A DNA stretch of 64,000 bases from Asparagopsis taxiformis (lineage: Eukaryota; Rhodophyta; Florideophyceae; Bonnemaisoniales; Bonnemaisoniaceae). Numbering within the stretch: the first letter of the stretch is position 1; each line of letters begins with the position of its first letter. The stretch spans positions 27,060-91,059 of the forward strand of contig JALQPE010002396.1 in NCBI GenBank assembly GCA_030407315.1, read 5' to 3'. The notes beneath the pieces were generated by a model that made no database searches, was not told where the DNA came from, and saw only the letters and a list, made by a program, of their open reading frames with translations. Made by a program: the position numbers and the translations under genes. Shown in pieces: positions 41,888-54,000 of this stretch.

Positions 41888-44800
41888 TTACGCCTCTGTC
41901 ATCGTCGAAACGAGAGAAAACCCAACTTTTCGCTTATTCTCGCCTCGCAGTTTTTGGCGCGACTTTTCTTGATTACGCTTTTTGCGCCGAAAGCGAGCCA
42001 CAAATGCCGGTGGGATGCTAGCTGCGGGTTCCCAGGTATCATCAGCTTTCGTGTAACCGTACCACCGCACCTTGAACAGGGTTTCACCTAGTTCCCCCCT
42101 TCTCTCTTCCAAGAGCCTCTCTATAGGATATTCGATTTCCGTGCGACGGCTTCCGCTGCGACCCGTTGTGCCTTACTTACACCTTGTGTGGGCTGCGCCA
42201 CCCTCTTTTTCGACTTGCCTGTGCGGGCGCTCCGGCGCAACGGTGTGTTTTGTCGCACAATATTCCGAGGGCTTCGCCGTGCGCTGCCTTCTTCGTGTTG
42301 GTTGGCCTGCGAGCGCTCGAGTTCGGAGCTTAAGTTACCCTTCGAGGTTTTGGACAATTCTTCCCCCATTGTGGTAAAAGATGGGCATGTAGGGATAGGT
42401 ACTTCCGCAATCTCCTTATCCATTATGGTTTCTCGTTCGGCTCGGATGTTCACCCGCGACGCTCCCAAGGTGGTAAAATGCTGGTGATCTCCCGAGCCCA
42501 TAGAAAAGTCATTTGGGCCCTCCGCTTTGTTCAAGCCTTTTGGGCCCAGTTCTTCGTGCGTAATGCCATTTGGGCCATGGTCGATATCCACAGCGCTCTC
42601 CGGTTTCCTGTCCGCCTCATTCCTTGTGGGATTCGTTACCTCGTCCCTCTCAGGCTCCGTAACCTTTGCGTCTGTAAGGGGATTCGGGGCTGGCCTCACG
42701 CGGTCGGAACTGACCCGTTCCGGGATATCTTCTATGAGAATGTCCAACGTATGACTGTTGTTGGTTATTACCGGATATGGCCCGAATGACTGGAAGTCCA
42801 GTTTGTTGCGAGCACGTCCCAGAATAGTTATCTCCTGCGAGGTTCCTTTCAGGTCTAGATACACTTGATCCCCTGCGCGTAAATTCCGATTAGGTGAGCG
42901 GACCTTTTTGTCGAAGTCCTTCTTGTAGCGCTCCTGAGCCTTGTTCAGAGAGCGATTTGCTTTTGCCAGCATAGTTCCGAAACGCCCCCTCCAGGTTTCT
43001 CTCGTCCAAGCGTTGCGGTCCTCCTCCAATTGGAGGTCCTCCACACCCAGACTCGGTGGGGCTCGCGTTAGCGTCAACTCGAAGGGAGTAGTATTTGTTG
43101 CCCGATGAACGCATCGGTTGTACGCATATGCGAGCATAGCGAGATACTCGTCCCAGTTTTTCTGATCTTCTGAAACGTAATGTCGTAACATTGATGCGAG
43201 CGTGCGGTTAAACCGCTCTACCTGCCCGTTTGTCTGCGGGTGGTAGGTAGTCGTGGTTATCGGCTTGATATTCAGCATGCGGCACATGTCCAAAAATAGT
43301 TTAGACGTGAACTGCGGGCCGTTATCGGATAAAATGGATTTCGGCGCTCCGTATACAAACACCCATTCCTCCACAAAGGCTTTCGCCACTAGATGAGACT
43401 TGATGGACGCCATCGGTACCAGGCGGCACAATTTCGAGAATCGGTCCGTTATGACAAGGACGTGCACCCTTCCCTTTGCAGTCCTAGGCAGAGGTCCTAG
43501 TATGTCAATTGCGATCTCCTCTAAGGGATACGTCGCTGGAAATAACTGCAGCGGATTGGTATGACGCGACAATTGGACACGGTCTTTTGCGCAGGTCTCG
43601 CAACCCCTCACTGTCGCATACACGTCAACGATCATTGACGGCCAATAGAGGTTTTGCTTAAGGGTTTCGTACATTCGCCGTATCCCAGGGTGTCCTGCAA
43701 TGGCCGAAAAATGGTATGCCTTGAGTAAGCGAGGGCGAAGTGTTTCTGGGACCACGAGTTGAACGCTTCGGGTCCTCGGGTGGGTGCGAACCAGCACCCC
43801 TTCTGTCGTCAAAGCGTATTCGGTTCGTTCTCCCCGTTCCATCCTTCCCTGGATGGTCTGGCATAGGTCGTCTCTGCTTTGCTCGACTACCCATTCGTCG
43901 CGTGAAATAGCGATTGGTAGGGCTTCTGTGAGATTTACAAAACACGGAACGGATTCACGCAACAATGCGGGATACATCTCTTCTCCCCATTATTCGCTGT
44001 TGGACGCACCTGCGTCCAACTGCTCGTCGATCAGGAAGGTTGGAATCTCCTCTTCGATGGGGTACTTATCCGTTCCGGTTGTCCGTAAGCGCGAGAGTGA
44101 GTCGGGGACTACATTCTTGACGCCTGGACGGTATTCGATGTCAAAGTCGAATTCGGCTAGGCGTAACCTCCATCGAGCGAGCCTCCCCTCTGAGGGGGTG
44201 ATAGATAGGATCCACGTCAGGGCGTTGTGATCCGTTCTGACGGTGAACCTTGTCCCCTCGAGGTACGGGCGCAGTAGTGATATGGCCCAGAATACCGCCA
44301 GACACTCCTTCTCCGTTGTAGAGTATCTTCTTTGCGCGTCATTCATGGTTTTACTCCAGTAACCAACCGGGTGGAGAACCTTGTCTTCTTGCTCCTGGAG
44401 TAGCGCGCAACCCAACTGGTAATCCGAAGCATCCACGTCGAGGGTGTAATGCATTCCCGGTTTCGGTAAACATAGTATCGGCGGGGATATTAGCGCTTCC
44501 TTCAGTGCGTTGAACGCACCTTGCTGTTCGACCGATGGGACCCCTAGGCTAGTTGGAGCTCCCTTCTTCAGCAATTCTGTCAGCGGGGCGGCGAGTTTAG
44601 CGAAAGACTTCACGAATCTGCGATATACATTACAAGAACCCAGGAAACTTCTCAGTTGAGTCTGCGTGGTGGGGTACTCTGCCCCTTGTATCGCATTCAA
44701 GCCCTGTGACAAGACTTCTAGGCGTCCGGGTCGGATGCGATGGCCTAGGTAGTCGACCTTGCGCCTGAAGAATTCGCTCTTCTTGAACTTCAAGGTCACT

Positions 44801-46458
44801 CCCGCTTTTCGTAATATCGTTAGTATCTCGTCTACATGAGTCAGGTGCTCTTCCTCTGAGCGGGAGAAGATGATAACATCATCCAGATAGACCAAACAAA
44901 AGCGCCATTTTACCGCCGAGAGCAGTATATCCAGCGCTCTTTGGAAGGTCGCAGGTGCGTTAGTTAGTCCGAAAGGCATTCGGAGGAACTGGTAGGACCC
45001 AACGTGGGCCGTGAAGGTAGTCTTCTCACGGTCTTCCGGCGCGACAGGGATTTGCCAATAGCCGCTATTGCAATCCAAGGTTGTGAAAATGCATGCTTCT
45101 CCAAGCGAATCGATGCAGTCATCCATCCGGGGTATGGGGTATGCATCTTTCACCGTAACGGAGTTTAGTTTCCGGTAATCGACGCAAAAGCGGGAGGATC
45201 CATCCTTTTTGGGCACCACCACCACCGGGCTAGCCCATTCTGATTGCGCCGGTTCGATGACTCCGGCATCGAGCATTTCTTGTATCTGGGCGGAAATCAC
45301 CTCCCGGTTTTTGTGACCGGCTCGGTAAGGTGCCTGGCGAATTGGGCGGACACCGGCGTGGAGCTGAATGCGGTGCTCCGTGGCGGCTATTTCTCCCAGG
45401 TGGCCGCTCCACATGGTAGAGTGCCGCCGCAGCATTTGGAGGATACGGTTCTTCAATGATTTGTCCTTCAGTTCCATGTCGGTGAGTAGGTTCTGTTCCC
45501 AGTCATCTGCATCATTCGGCTTTCCTAGCCTAGAGGTTTCCTTCGGCTGCTCGTCTGGAGCTGGATTTCCTTTGGGTTTCTGGCCCTGTAGGGTGAGTAT
45601 GGCAGGTGGTGGACCATCAGTATGTCCCATGACCATCCCTTTTGGTAGCCATACGTCGCGGCCGCCGAAGTTCATAACCTGCACTCCAAAGGGCACCAAT
45701 GGCCGGATGGTTGCGATGCCATTGAGCATTTGGACTTGGCGGTTATCCGATAATTCCTTATAGGGCACCATGACTTGGAGTCCCTCCGTGCGGGCAACGA
45801 CTGGTACTCTTGTGGCGGTTCCAGGGCGCAGGAGAGTCCTCTTGGCGATTCGTATTGTCCTGTCAACACCGTCGTTTCTCGTCCTTGCAGTATTGGGTCT
45901 TAGCCGTTCTGGGCGCTTCGTCCACCCTATCGGCACCCGTTCTTGAGTCCGCTGCAGTACCATTACCTTCTGTTTTGGTAGTATGGCTTCGACGGCTGCG
46001 TTGATGAAGTCGCAGCCCAGGATACAGGACACTGATAGCTGCTCCACTACAATAAACCGTTGACGCAGAGACGATCTTCCGACTTGGATTGGTATTGTTG
46101 CTAACGCAATTGGCGGCATGCGCTTCCCATTAGCGTCCAGGACGTGCACCCCTGCGGGTAATAAATCCAACGGATAGCGTTCTTTCCAGTCTGCCGGTAG
46201 GCATGACTCCTTGAACACGCTCAAGCTAGCACCAGTGTCCAGAATTGCTGGTACGTGTGCGTATTTTTCACTCTTGAGAGCGAAAAGGACGTCCACGCGG
46301 TAGTTCTTTGTTCCGACGGCTAGGACAGGAACATCGGTCCGAGGCGATGCATCGGGTGAGATGGCAACCTCTTGGTCCTGTGTGGTGGGGATAGGAGGAC
46401 GAGTCGCCGGCGAATCCTCGTCCCCCTCGGTGACCCCTATCTCTTCCTGAGTCACCAT
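41888..46458 (-). pseudogene. pol: Pol polyprotein of the second chromovirus, broken by a stop and a frameshift
   Basis: Domains in order: protease I-L-D-T-G-A-S (near residue 75), reverse transcriptase Y-L-D-D-V-I-I-F-S, RNase H D-V-D-A-S-D-Y-Q-L-G. Then a TAA at 43990-43992, after which the same frame continues with integrase: H-P-G-I...C-E-T-C zinc site, A-I-D-I-L-G-P-L-P, S-D-N-G-P-Q-F, H-P-Q-T-N-G-Q-V-E. The frame ends at 42121. One frame over, E-Y-P-I-E-R-L-L...L-F-K-V-R-W-Y-G-Y-T-K-A-D-D-T-W-E-P is the chromodomain, ending at 41888, so a 1-base shift lies near 42125-42150. The element is therefore non-autonomous as it stands. The frame overlaps gag in the -1 register. Confidence 0.93.
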
Positions 46459-46475
46459 AGCCGGAGCCCCCTCCC

Positions 46476-48701
46476 CTACTGGTTCTCCGGCTGGTCGTTT
46501 TCCGTCAACTCGAGAGAGTCGGAGGAGGACCCGCTACCGAAGTTCTCCTGTTCGGCTCCCCCTTCCTCCTCTTGGATAGTGAGAGCGCGCAAAAACGCGA
46601 GCTCTTGTCGGTTGTACGGTTCCTTCGCCTGGGCATCTCTTATTGCCATGCGTAACTCTTGTGGCAACATCCGACATTGGGTCATCACGTGGCCCATCTT
46701 ACGGCAAATGAGACACTTTAACGGCGGCCTGGTTGCACCCCCTTGCGGTTTCGGCGGGTAGCCCGGGCGAGCGTGTTCCTTTTGCTGGCTTGGGCGACGC
46801 GCGAAATTCACGCCATTATAAGCCCCGCCCTGTTCGGCGAAATTCACGGGCTTCGGCTGTCTTGCGGGTATCTCGTCTTGGCGTAACCCGTTGTCTCCCG
46901 GGTTTCTCGGTGCCGTTGTCGGCGGTGACTCCGACGATGCCGGAGTGCCGGTACCCATGCCTACTGTTAGTATCGCATTTTCGTTACCCATGGGATAGTC
47001 TTCGGAGTCCAGCGAAATGGTGTTAACTCGCCTTGCGCTTTTGACTGGCGGCAAGTTCGTCCGAAAACGGTTATGAATGCGGTGAGTTTCCCGAGCGGTG
47101 TCGCCGAGACTCTGGGCTCTCATTCTTACATCTTGAAATGACATGCGGGGGTTCCTCGCGACATCGTCGCGGACCACGTGCTGCGAATATGACGAAAGCC
47201 CGTCGATATATGCGGCCATCAGTGAACGTTCTTGGAATGCGTCCCCGCAACGGAGTGCCGCTTTCCTGAGGCGGAAAGCAAATTGGTCTTCGCTTTCACC
47301 GACGACCTGACGCATTTGCGTGACTTCTCGGAAAGATGCCTGCAGGACCGATTCCTTCGCATAAGCGAGAAGTAGCCAGTTAACTGCCTCGGGGTAAGAG
47401 TAGATCACATCCACCCCGGGGCGGGCGTCTTCGAAGCCAGTGCCACGGCCCACATATGATAGCATTGTCTCCCGGGCTTCGCCTCCCATGAAGTATTTCA
47501 TTAGGGGCAGGGCAGCACCCTCGGCCACGCCCGTTTCGTCACATGCGAATTTAAAGTTTTTGAGGAAAGCTAGTACGGCGATCGGGTCCTCACCGGTAAA
47601 TATGGGTACCGTCATGACATGCTTGAGTTGGCGAGCTGTCTTGGACAAGCCCTGTGCCACTTCGTCATCATATCGACTATCGCGCTTGCGTAAGCGGTAA
47701 GTACGGTACGATAAAACCTTGGTGAAGCGTTCGTTTAGCGGCTTCAGTTCGATCAGGCCCGGATACACGTCGTCGCCAAGGGTACCCCCATGCGGCGAGG
47801 GTACTTCTTGGGTGACACCCGAGGCTTCTCGCATGAGATTCAACCAACGGCGGGTGTCTTCGTGCTCTTGGTCCATTACCACTTTGGGTAATTCGGTTGG
47901 CGCGGCAATGCACTCCTGCTGCGGTTCCTTCGTCACCTCCTGTGGTGACGCTTGCACTGATTCCTCAACCCGAGTAATTGCTAGCGTCTCTTGCACGAGG
48001 CGCGCGACCTCCTCCGGTAGGGTTGATTCCATTTCCCTGCGTGCCCACCGCATGACCGCGGGCTCCAGTTGCCTTAAGAGGATAGGTAGTATCTCCGCTA
48101 CGAGTGATGCCTTCATGTCTTCGTAGGACTGCCGGGGGTTGACCCGGGCCTCTTGATCTATCTCCTCGCGAGCGATTTCTCTGGCGATTGCTCGCGCTTG
48201 TTTGACGTTGACGGATTCCGAACTTCTTTCCCTGCCCCTTCCCGTTACGGAAGACGGCTTTTTCGGAGGCTTATCCGGAAAGGCAAAAATCGACGGCAGC
48301 GATTCTATCTCCAAATTTGGTAATGATCCGGCCGTGACGGCGGGTTCCATGGCTACTGGCACCCCCGTTTCTGGTCCCGCCGATGCGCTCGGCTGACCGA
48401 CAGTGGAGCGAGGGTCCGTGGTCAGGTCCACCCTGACCGGAAGATCGGACTTCACCTCCGTCTGCTTCGGAGATGAGAACTCCAATCGTTGCACCGGGTT
48501 GCCGTTACCGGATTCCGGCGAATTTTTCGACGACGCGGCCGATGCTGCCCTTCGCTGCGAGCGCGTTCGTGGCGAGCGCATGGGCGGAATGCTTGCGGGT
48601 CCCCTTCTCGGTTTTCCGCTAGTTTGCGCCGTCTTTGATGACGACGCTTCCTTCGCCTTGGCCAACGAGCTGGCCGTAGGGCGATTCACGTTCGGTGACA
48701 T
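46476..48701 (-). CDS. gag: Gag protein of the second chromovirus, 741 aa
   Basis: Long basic/Pro/Ser-rich N-terminus, a coiled-coil-like region around residues 165-250, the retrotransposon gag core (A-L-P-L-M-K-Y-F-M-G-G-E-A-R and following) and one CCHC knuckle C-L-I-C-R-K-M-G-H-V-M-T-Q-C near residue 670. Larger than the 289-aa Gag of the first element. The open frame is undamaged. Confidence 0.92.
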   Translation of the reverse strand: MSPNVNRPTASSLAKAKEASSSKTAQTSGKPRRGPASIPPMRSPRTRSQRRAASAASSKNSPESGNGNPVQRLEFSSPKQTEVKSDLPVRVDLTTDPRSTVGQPSASAGPETGVPVAMEPAVTAGSLPNLEIESLPSIFAFPDKPPKKPSSVTGRGRERSSESVNVKQARAIAREIAREEIDQEARVNPRQSYEDMKASLVAEILPILLRQLEPAVMRWARREMESTLPEEVARLVQETLAITRVEESVQASPQEVTKEPQQECIAAPTELPKVVMDQEHEDTRRWLNLMREASGVTQEVPSPHGGTLGDDVYPGLIELKPLNERFTKVLSYRTYRLRKRDSRYDDEVAQGLSKTARQLKHVMTVPIFTGEDPIAVLAFLKNFKFACDETGVAEGAALPLMKYFMGGEARETMLSYVGRGTGFEDARPGVDVIYSYPEAVNWLLLAYAKESVLQASFREVTQMRQVVGESEDQFAFRLRKAALRCGDAFQERSLMAAYIDGLSSYSQHVVRDDVARNPRMSFQDVRMRAQSLGDTARETHRIHNRFRTNLPPVKSARRVNTISLDSEDYPMGNENAILTVGMGTGTPASSESPPTTAPRNPGDNGLRQDEIPARQPKPVNFAEQGGAYNGVNFARRPSQQKEHARPGYPPKPQGGATRPPLKCLICRKMGHVMTQCRMLPQELRMAIRDAQAKEPYNRQELAFLRALTIQEEEGGAEQENFGSGSSSDSLELTENDQPENQ

Positions 48702-48986
48702 AACTGCTTTGCGTTAGAACGCAATTGACTTGTTGAGGTTATTCTTCTCCAAGGGTTTTACGTCTGTCGACGGTTATCACTACGACGCGTGGTCGATTTA
48801 CGGTGACCTGCGATCCAACCTCAGTGGATCGGCTTACTCACAATTTTCCTAATTGGTAAGGAATTTGTATCTTCACGCTGATACGCGATCTTCACGCTGA
48901 TAAGCGGTGTATCAAGCCCACTCGGCGAAATGTTCTTGCAACTTGTGTAACTTGATCTTTCCGGATTCTAGGTCGAGAGACCAGAA

Positions 48987-49801
48987 TGTAGGACTTAACT
49001 GGCGCTTAGACGTAATGACTTAGGTAGTCGTCCAAACGTCTCGAGTAGTCGCCGGAGAGGCGGCTTCGCACTCCTGGCTTTTGTTAACCCGAAGCGGTAA
49101 AGCGTAGTCGCACTGCCGACGACCGTCCACTGGCCTCGACTCGGTAGGTGGTAGAGCGGTTTGAATCGGAAGGATCTTGATCACCCTTAGAGGAAAATCC
49201 ACCAGGGCGACACACGAGCCAACGGTGGCTAGGTCGGATCACGGAAACAGGCGGGCGTTTTAGCGGTTAGTCAACCCAGAACGGACGGCGCGACACACAG
49301 TGTATGTCGGTTCCGGGCACTCACGCTTAGACGAAACCGTTGACCTTGATCAGCCTCACACGCGTAGACGTCGTGTTGGCGTTCCGTGGCAACCCGGGGA
49401 CCACGGTACGTTACGCACCCACGCCGTGATGCGGAACGGAACAATCCCTAAGACGGAAACGATAGACACAAGTGTCGAAAACAATGCGTCACCTCTAGGA
49501 TTGACTTGGATCGGTACCTTAGAGGGGGTTTGTTACCTTTTACTCATTGGAGAAGGGTCACTACTTGTAATTGCGCACCGGGCCGAGTGGTCCGTTCCGA
49601 GGGCCCAGTGGGGTGGTCCTATACTACGTGTACAGGTATCAGTCGTTCTACACGTGGCGCATATCACGCTCGCATAAGGCGACACGTGTGTGTCGCCACG
49701 TCATCGCGTCTCGGTAGCTTCTTTTGCTCCTACAGCCAAGTAGCCGATCGGCTTTTCGGATAGTCGCAAATGCCCCGCCTGTCTCGAGTATTTGTCTCAC
49801 A
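48987..49801 (-). repeat. 5' LTR of the second chromovirus (815 bp)
   Basis: TGTAGGAC...TCTCACA on the plus strand. Inward (minus strand) a TGGTCTCTCGACC primer-site-like sequence begins 3 bases after the LTR (about 48970-48983). The matching tRNA is not identified. Confidence 0.93.
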
Positions 49802-50260
49802 CTGCTGTCTCACATGAGAAGCGAAGTGTGAAGTAGGGAACATCACGGGAGGATGGTTTGGACGGCTGTTGGTCGCAAAATCTACTCCTTGTGCCGTGAG
49901 CCACAGCGACCATATGGTACCTGTGCCTCACGGCATAAAATATATATTCAACCCGCCCGGGCGGGAACCGGCGCCGGTTCCGGTGCACTATAGTCGTCAA
50001 TAAGTAGGACTCTAGCTACTCACTATACAACTATAATCGTAAGGTAGGATAGCCTAAGATCGTAGTACGGAAGAGACGGATGGGAGGGTGTGTGTAGAGG
50101 AAAATTAAGGCGGCAGTACGAGTAGCCTATCGTGGTAATAGACGAGTATTTCATTGCGAGAGGGGCGTGAGGGGGGAAACGAAAGGCGTCAGTCGTCACC
50201 AGAGAGGCTGGGATGCTGAAGGCGGAGTAGAGAAATGGGGGAGAGGGTGAAGCCAGACTG
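49802..50260. other. intergenic sequence with a copy of the flank of the palindrome arrays
   Basis: 49812-49890 (GAGAAGCGAAGTGTGAAG...GGATGGTTTGGACG) is related to 50635-50700 in direct orientation and to 55690-55770 inverted. The rest shows nothing coding. Confidence 0.55.
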
Positions 50261-50609
50261 CTTACAGCTTTGGCAGTTCCGGCGGGGTGCTGACAGCAAA
50301 GTCATCGTTACGATGACTTTGCTGTAAGAAAACAAATCATTACAGCAGCCATGATTTCTTTACCGGGTAAAAAAATTGTGGCCGCTGTAATGAAACGTTT
50401 TCTTACAGCAAAGTCATCGTAACGATGACTTTGCTGTAAGAAAGAAAAACATTACAGCGGCCACAATTTTTTACCCGGTAAAATTTCTTGCTGATTTTTT
50501 ACCCGGTAAAAAATTCTTCGGCCACTGCAAGGAAACGGTTCCTTACAGCAAAGTCATCGTTACGATGACTTTGCTGTAAGGAACCCTGGTAAACGGCTTC
50601 GGCTGTAAG
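50261..50609. repeat. palindrome array 1 (three 39-nt palindromes)
   Basis: 39-nt palindromes lie at 50290-50328, 50402-50440 and 50542-50580. Each has 19-base arms CTTACAGCAAAGTCATCGT around one central T or A (the first has an arm mismatch). Between them are ACC-C-GGT-centred palindromes (TTTTACC arms, e.g. 50467-50484 and 50494-50512) flanked by ATTACAGCGGCCAC / GTGGCCGCTGTAAT pairs. The outer ends (CTTACAG...GGGGTGCTGACAGC and its inverted partner ending 50609) are themselves inverted repeats, so the whole array folds back. It lies beyond the 3' end of the gene at 51085-54732. Confidence 0.9.
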
Positions 50610-51084
50610 CAGCAGGGAGTTTCGTCCTTCTCTCATCCTGGTAAAGGTAAGAAGCGAAGTTTGAAGTCGGGTAAATTGCTCAGCAAAGGTCTGTACGGCT
50701 GTGAGCAGCTCTCAGGAGTATTTTACCTCACGTGGTCTCTGTTCAGGTTATACCCTGTATATATATAGGTAGCCTAGTGTAGGTGGGAAGATAGACGAAA
50801 ATTCTACAAATAATTTATCACAGTGACGGCTCTCGTAGTCGAAATCTGCGCGTTGTCAAGGGTTGAAACTAGTCTCCCCCTACGGCCTAGCTAGTAAAAT
50901 CATATAACGTTGTAGACTAATATTAAAAAGTAGCAAGCAATCTGCTGAGTAGCACTAAACTATGAGATGAAGGACAGATGTATAGATGAGAACTGAAAAA
51001 TGGGCTAAGGTAACAATGTTGAGATGAGAAAGACAGAACTTTATAGCAGGGAACAGTAGTATAGGTTTTAATACTTCTGATATG

Positions 51085-54000
51085 CTATCTATTGCTCCTA
51101 TCGTACTTGTAATATTCGACGGTGTGGATGTGGTCCGTGAGGACGTCCTTCTCCGTCTTCAAGTAGATGTGGCCGCGCGTGGGCAGGCCATAGACTAACT
51201 TCTCGCCTGCAGGAAGATCTCCTCGGCTGAAGCCGACCCCGTAATGGTAAAGGTCACCGCGACCAACCAATACGGAATAGGGTGGCACCCAAAAGATGAG
51301 AGGGGGAACCTTCCACATATCGGCGCCCGGACTGGCCAGGCATACATGACTATAAGGGGCAACTACTATAGAGAACCCATCGGCTCCGCTCGACATCATG
51401 AAATATGATGGAGACGTGGTAGGACTTCCAACACTATTCGTCGCTACCTTGAAGTCCGTGTGCCCATCCTGGTCCGCAGCCCCATCTGCTGTAAGAAGCA
51501 GCCGCAATCCTGTCTTCGGGAAGAAGACAGGATCCTCACCCTCCATTCCCAACTTCAAGAACTCCGCACAAACACCAAGAGCAAGCTCTGCCACCAACTT
51601 GTTCTTATACATCTCCAAATTCCCCTCCTCCAACTTGTCGCACAACTCACGCCGCGGCAGAGAGAGGCGCCCACGACCACCATCGATGCGGTCCTTCGCA
51701 TCACCCACGTTGTGGATGAACTGCCACGGCGAAGGATCGAAGCCGGGCTTTGCGAAAGCTGGCGGCTCGTCCTGTGGCTCCCTGTCGTCATCGTTAGAAT
51801 CAGACTGCTGGGAGGGTTTTTCAACCTCCTCAACCAGCGGGAACTGCCTAGCGAAGTGACCGAACAACTCATGCGTCGCATTACCAGCCGTGGACGATGC
51901 CAACAGGCCTTCCATAACAATAACCCCCAAGTTTTCCAACAATGCCTTCTTCACCGCAAAGTACCTGTCCACCACCGTATCCTCAGCACCCGGCGATGCA
52001 GCTGCCTGGAATGCTGCCGCCCTCATTTCCGCCCGAACCGTCTCCACCGTCGTACTTTCCATATAGTACTTCATCCGGCTGCCAGACGCAATTGCGCTGG
52101 GGAGAACGGCGGCCACATTCTCATCGACGATGCTGTCGGGAATGGGATTCTCCTGGGCGTCGTCGAACTGGAGAACCGGCTCCCGAGAGCGACCTCGGGA
52201 AGCCGACTTGGATTTCTTTGACGACGACTTTGATGAAGTCTCACCGAGCCTTCTCTTTTTGGTAGAAGGCTCGGGCGTCGCAGAAGCGGCTTCCAAGTTA
52301 CGCTTCCCGAGGATGGAGTTTTCACCCGCATCCTCGGGGGCGCTCTCCAGCTCGACGACCTCCACAGCACCACCCGCCGTTCCACCACGACCGGAACGAC
52401 TCGCTTGCAGGCGGGTACTCCTTCTGGGCATCACTTTCCTCCCAGAAGTTTCCACTCCGGGCGGTGCAGAATCACTGACTTCAATGACATCTTCGTCAGG
52501 ATCTGCACCGCCCTTCGCACTGCTGCCCTCGACCACATTCTCGGGAGTAGGGCCCTCCGTCGAAATCCTCGCAACCGTCTTCTGTCCAACCCCACCGGAT
52601 GGTGAAGGGACGAAGCTGTCATCGCTGGAGCTTCCCGAACTGCTAGCAGATGCAGAACGGGAAGCTTCGACAGCGGGGGCCGGAGCAGCAGGGTGCTGCT
52701 CGGCAGCCGGAGTCGCAGGCTCAGGCTGCGAAGCCGGTGAGACCTGCTCCTGCGCGGCTTGGACAGGACGGTTGGGGGTACCAGTCCCGGCGTGGGAAAC
52801 TGGACCAGAGCGTTCGCTGCCATCCTGGGGACCACGCGCAGTCGGCTTGACCGGGGTCACCGCAGGGGAGGATGCAGACACGGCAGGGGTAGAGACAGGA
52901 ACAGGGGCAACCTCGGAATTGCTGGAAGATTCCAGTTGAGGTGGTGGGGGCAAAGGAATGGAGGATGAAGGGATGGGCAAGGAATTGGAAGAGGAAGGGA
53001 TGGGGGCATCATCACCACATGTGGCTGGGAGCGCAGCATGTGGGATGTCTGGGTACATCGCGTGAAAGCGTTTCCGCATTTGCATGTCGCGGTACCCAGT
53101 GACGCGCAGGAGCATTTTCCTGGCGTCCTTCCCGAAGACAGACTTCTTACGGGGAAAAATATTTTCGTAACTGTAACCATCGGGGGGGCCTTCCTTGGGA
53201 CGGAAGTCTGCCCAGCACCCCTTCTTGGGGACCATCTGAGCAAGAACTTCGACAACGCGCGAGCGAATGTCGAAGCTCTTGCTCGGGTCACCCACGCTGG
53301 GAATTGACCCATCCAGCATCCTCAACACATCCGACACGTTCCAGTACTCGGCCACCTCCTTCACGTACCCGAAGATTTCCAACAAACCAGCAATCCATTC
53401 CTGCCCAATGGTACCAACCGAGTACGGTTTCAGCCCGGCCGACCGACGGCTACAAGTGTAGCGCGCCGTCATCTCCAGGATGAAACACTTCTGCACATCC
53501 GGAGCACTCCTGAACGACCCATTGAACAACAAGTTCACCGTACAACCAGCCAGATCCTCGGTCGAAGAGAACTGCACGAACTCCGGCCTGTTCGGGATGC
53601 TCGACCAGTACTTGAAAGCAGGGCTTTCAATGGTCTTGAACCCTCGCGCGATCGAGACGTAGCGCATGAGCTGTCTCGGACGAATCCAGCTCAGCGCTTT
53701 CCGTTCTTTTATGTATTGAACGGTCGGCTCGATCTTCTTCTTTCCCAGGCGGTGGATATTGATGAACTCCATCACAGAGCACACATTGTCAGCAACTGTT
53801 ACCTCGCTGACATTGTGGGTGTGGAAGTTCATCAGCCGTGAAAGCGGGAGTACTTCTTCGGAGCAGAAGACATCCCGGCCAAGCCGAGTCGGTGGGAGGA
53901 GAAAGTCGACTGGAATAGTTCCAAAGCGACGGTAGATGTCAGACTTGACAAACTCCTCCCACTCTGGACTGTCCTTCGCAGGAGCAGGTCCAGCCGACTC

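Larger units (their letters stand above)
34019..49801 (-). mobile_element. second chromovirus, 15.8 kb between LTRs, with internal host-gene fragments
   Basis: The 5' LTR is at the right (48987-49801) and the 3' LTR at the left (34019-34855), both TGTAGGAC...TCTCACA on the plus strand. Gag, pol and chromodomain run leftward from 48701 to 41888. Then about 7 kb of decayed host genes follows, before a 12-base polypurine tract that directly abuts the left LTR. The LTRs differ by one 22-bp indel and a few substitutions. No matching 5-bp duplication flanks the whole (AAGGT left, CTGCT right). Either a single element captured host DNA, or two related copies recombined; the abutting polypurine tract argues that the left LTR is a true 3' LTR. 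Confidence 0.75.

Noticed and set aside
51460..52221. 253-codon plus-strand ORF
   Set aside because: Antisense to the oxygenase domain and linker of the 51085-54732 gene; no protein-like motifs.
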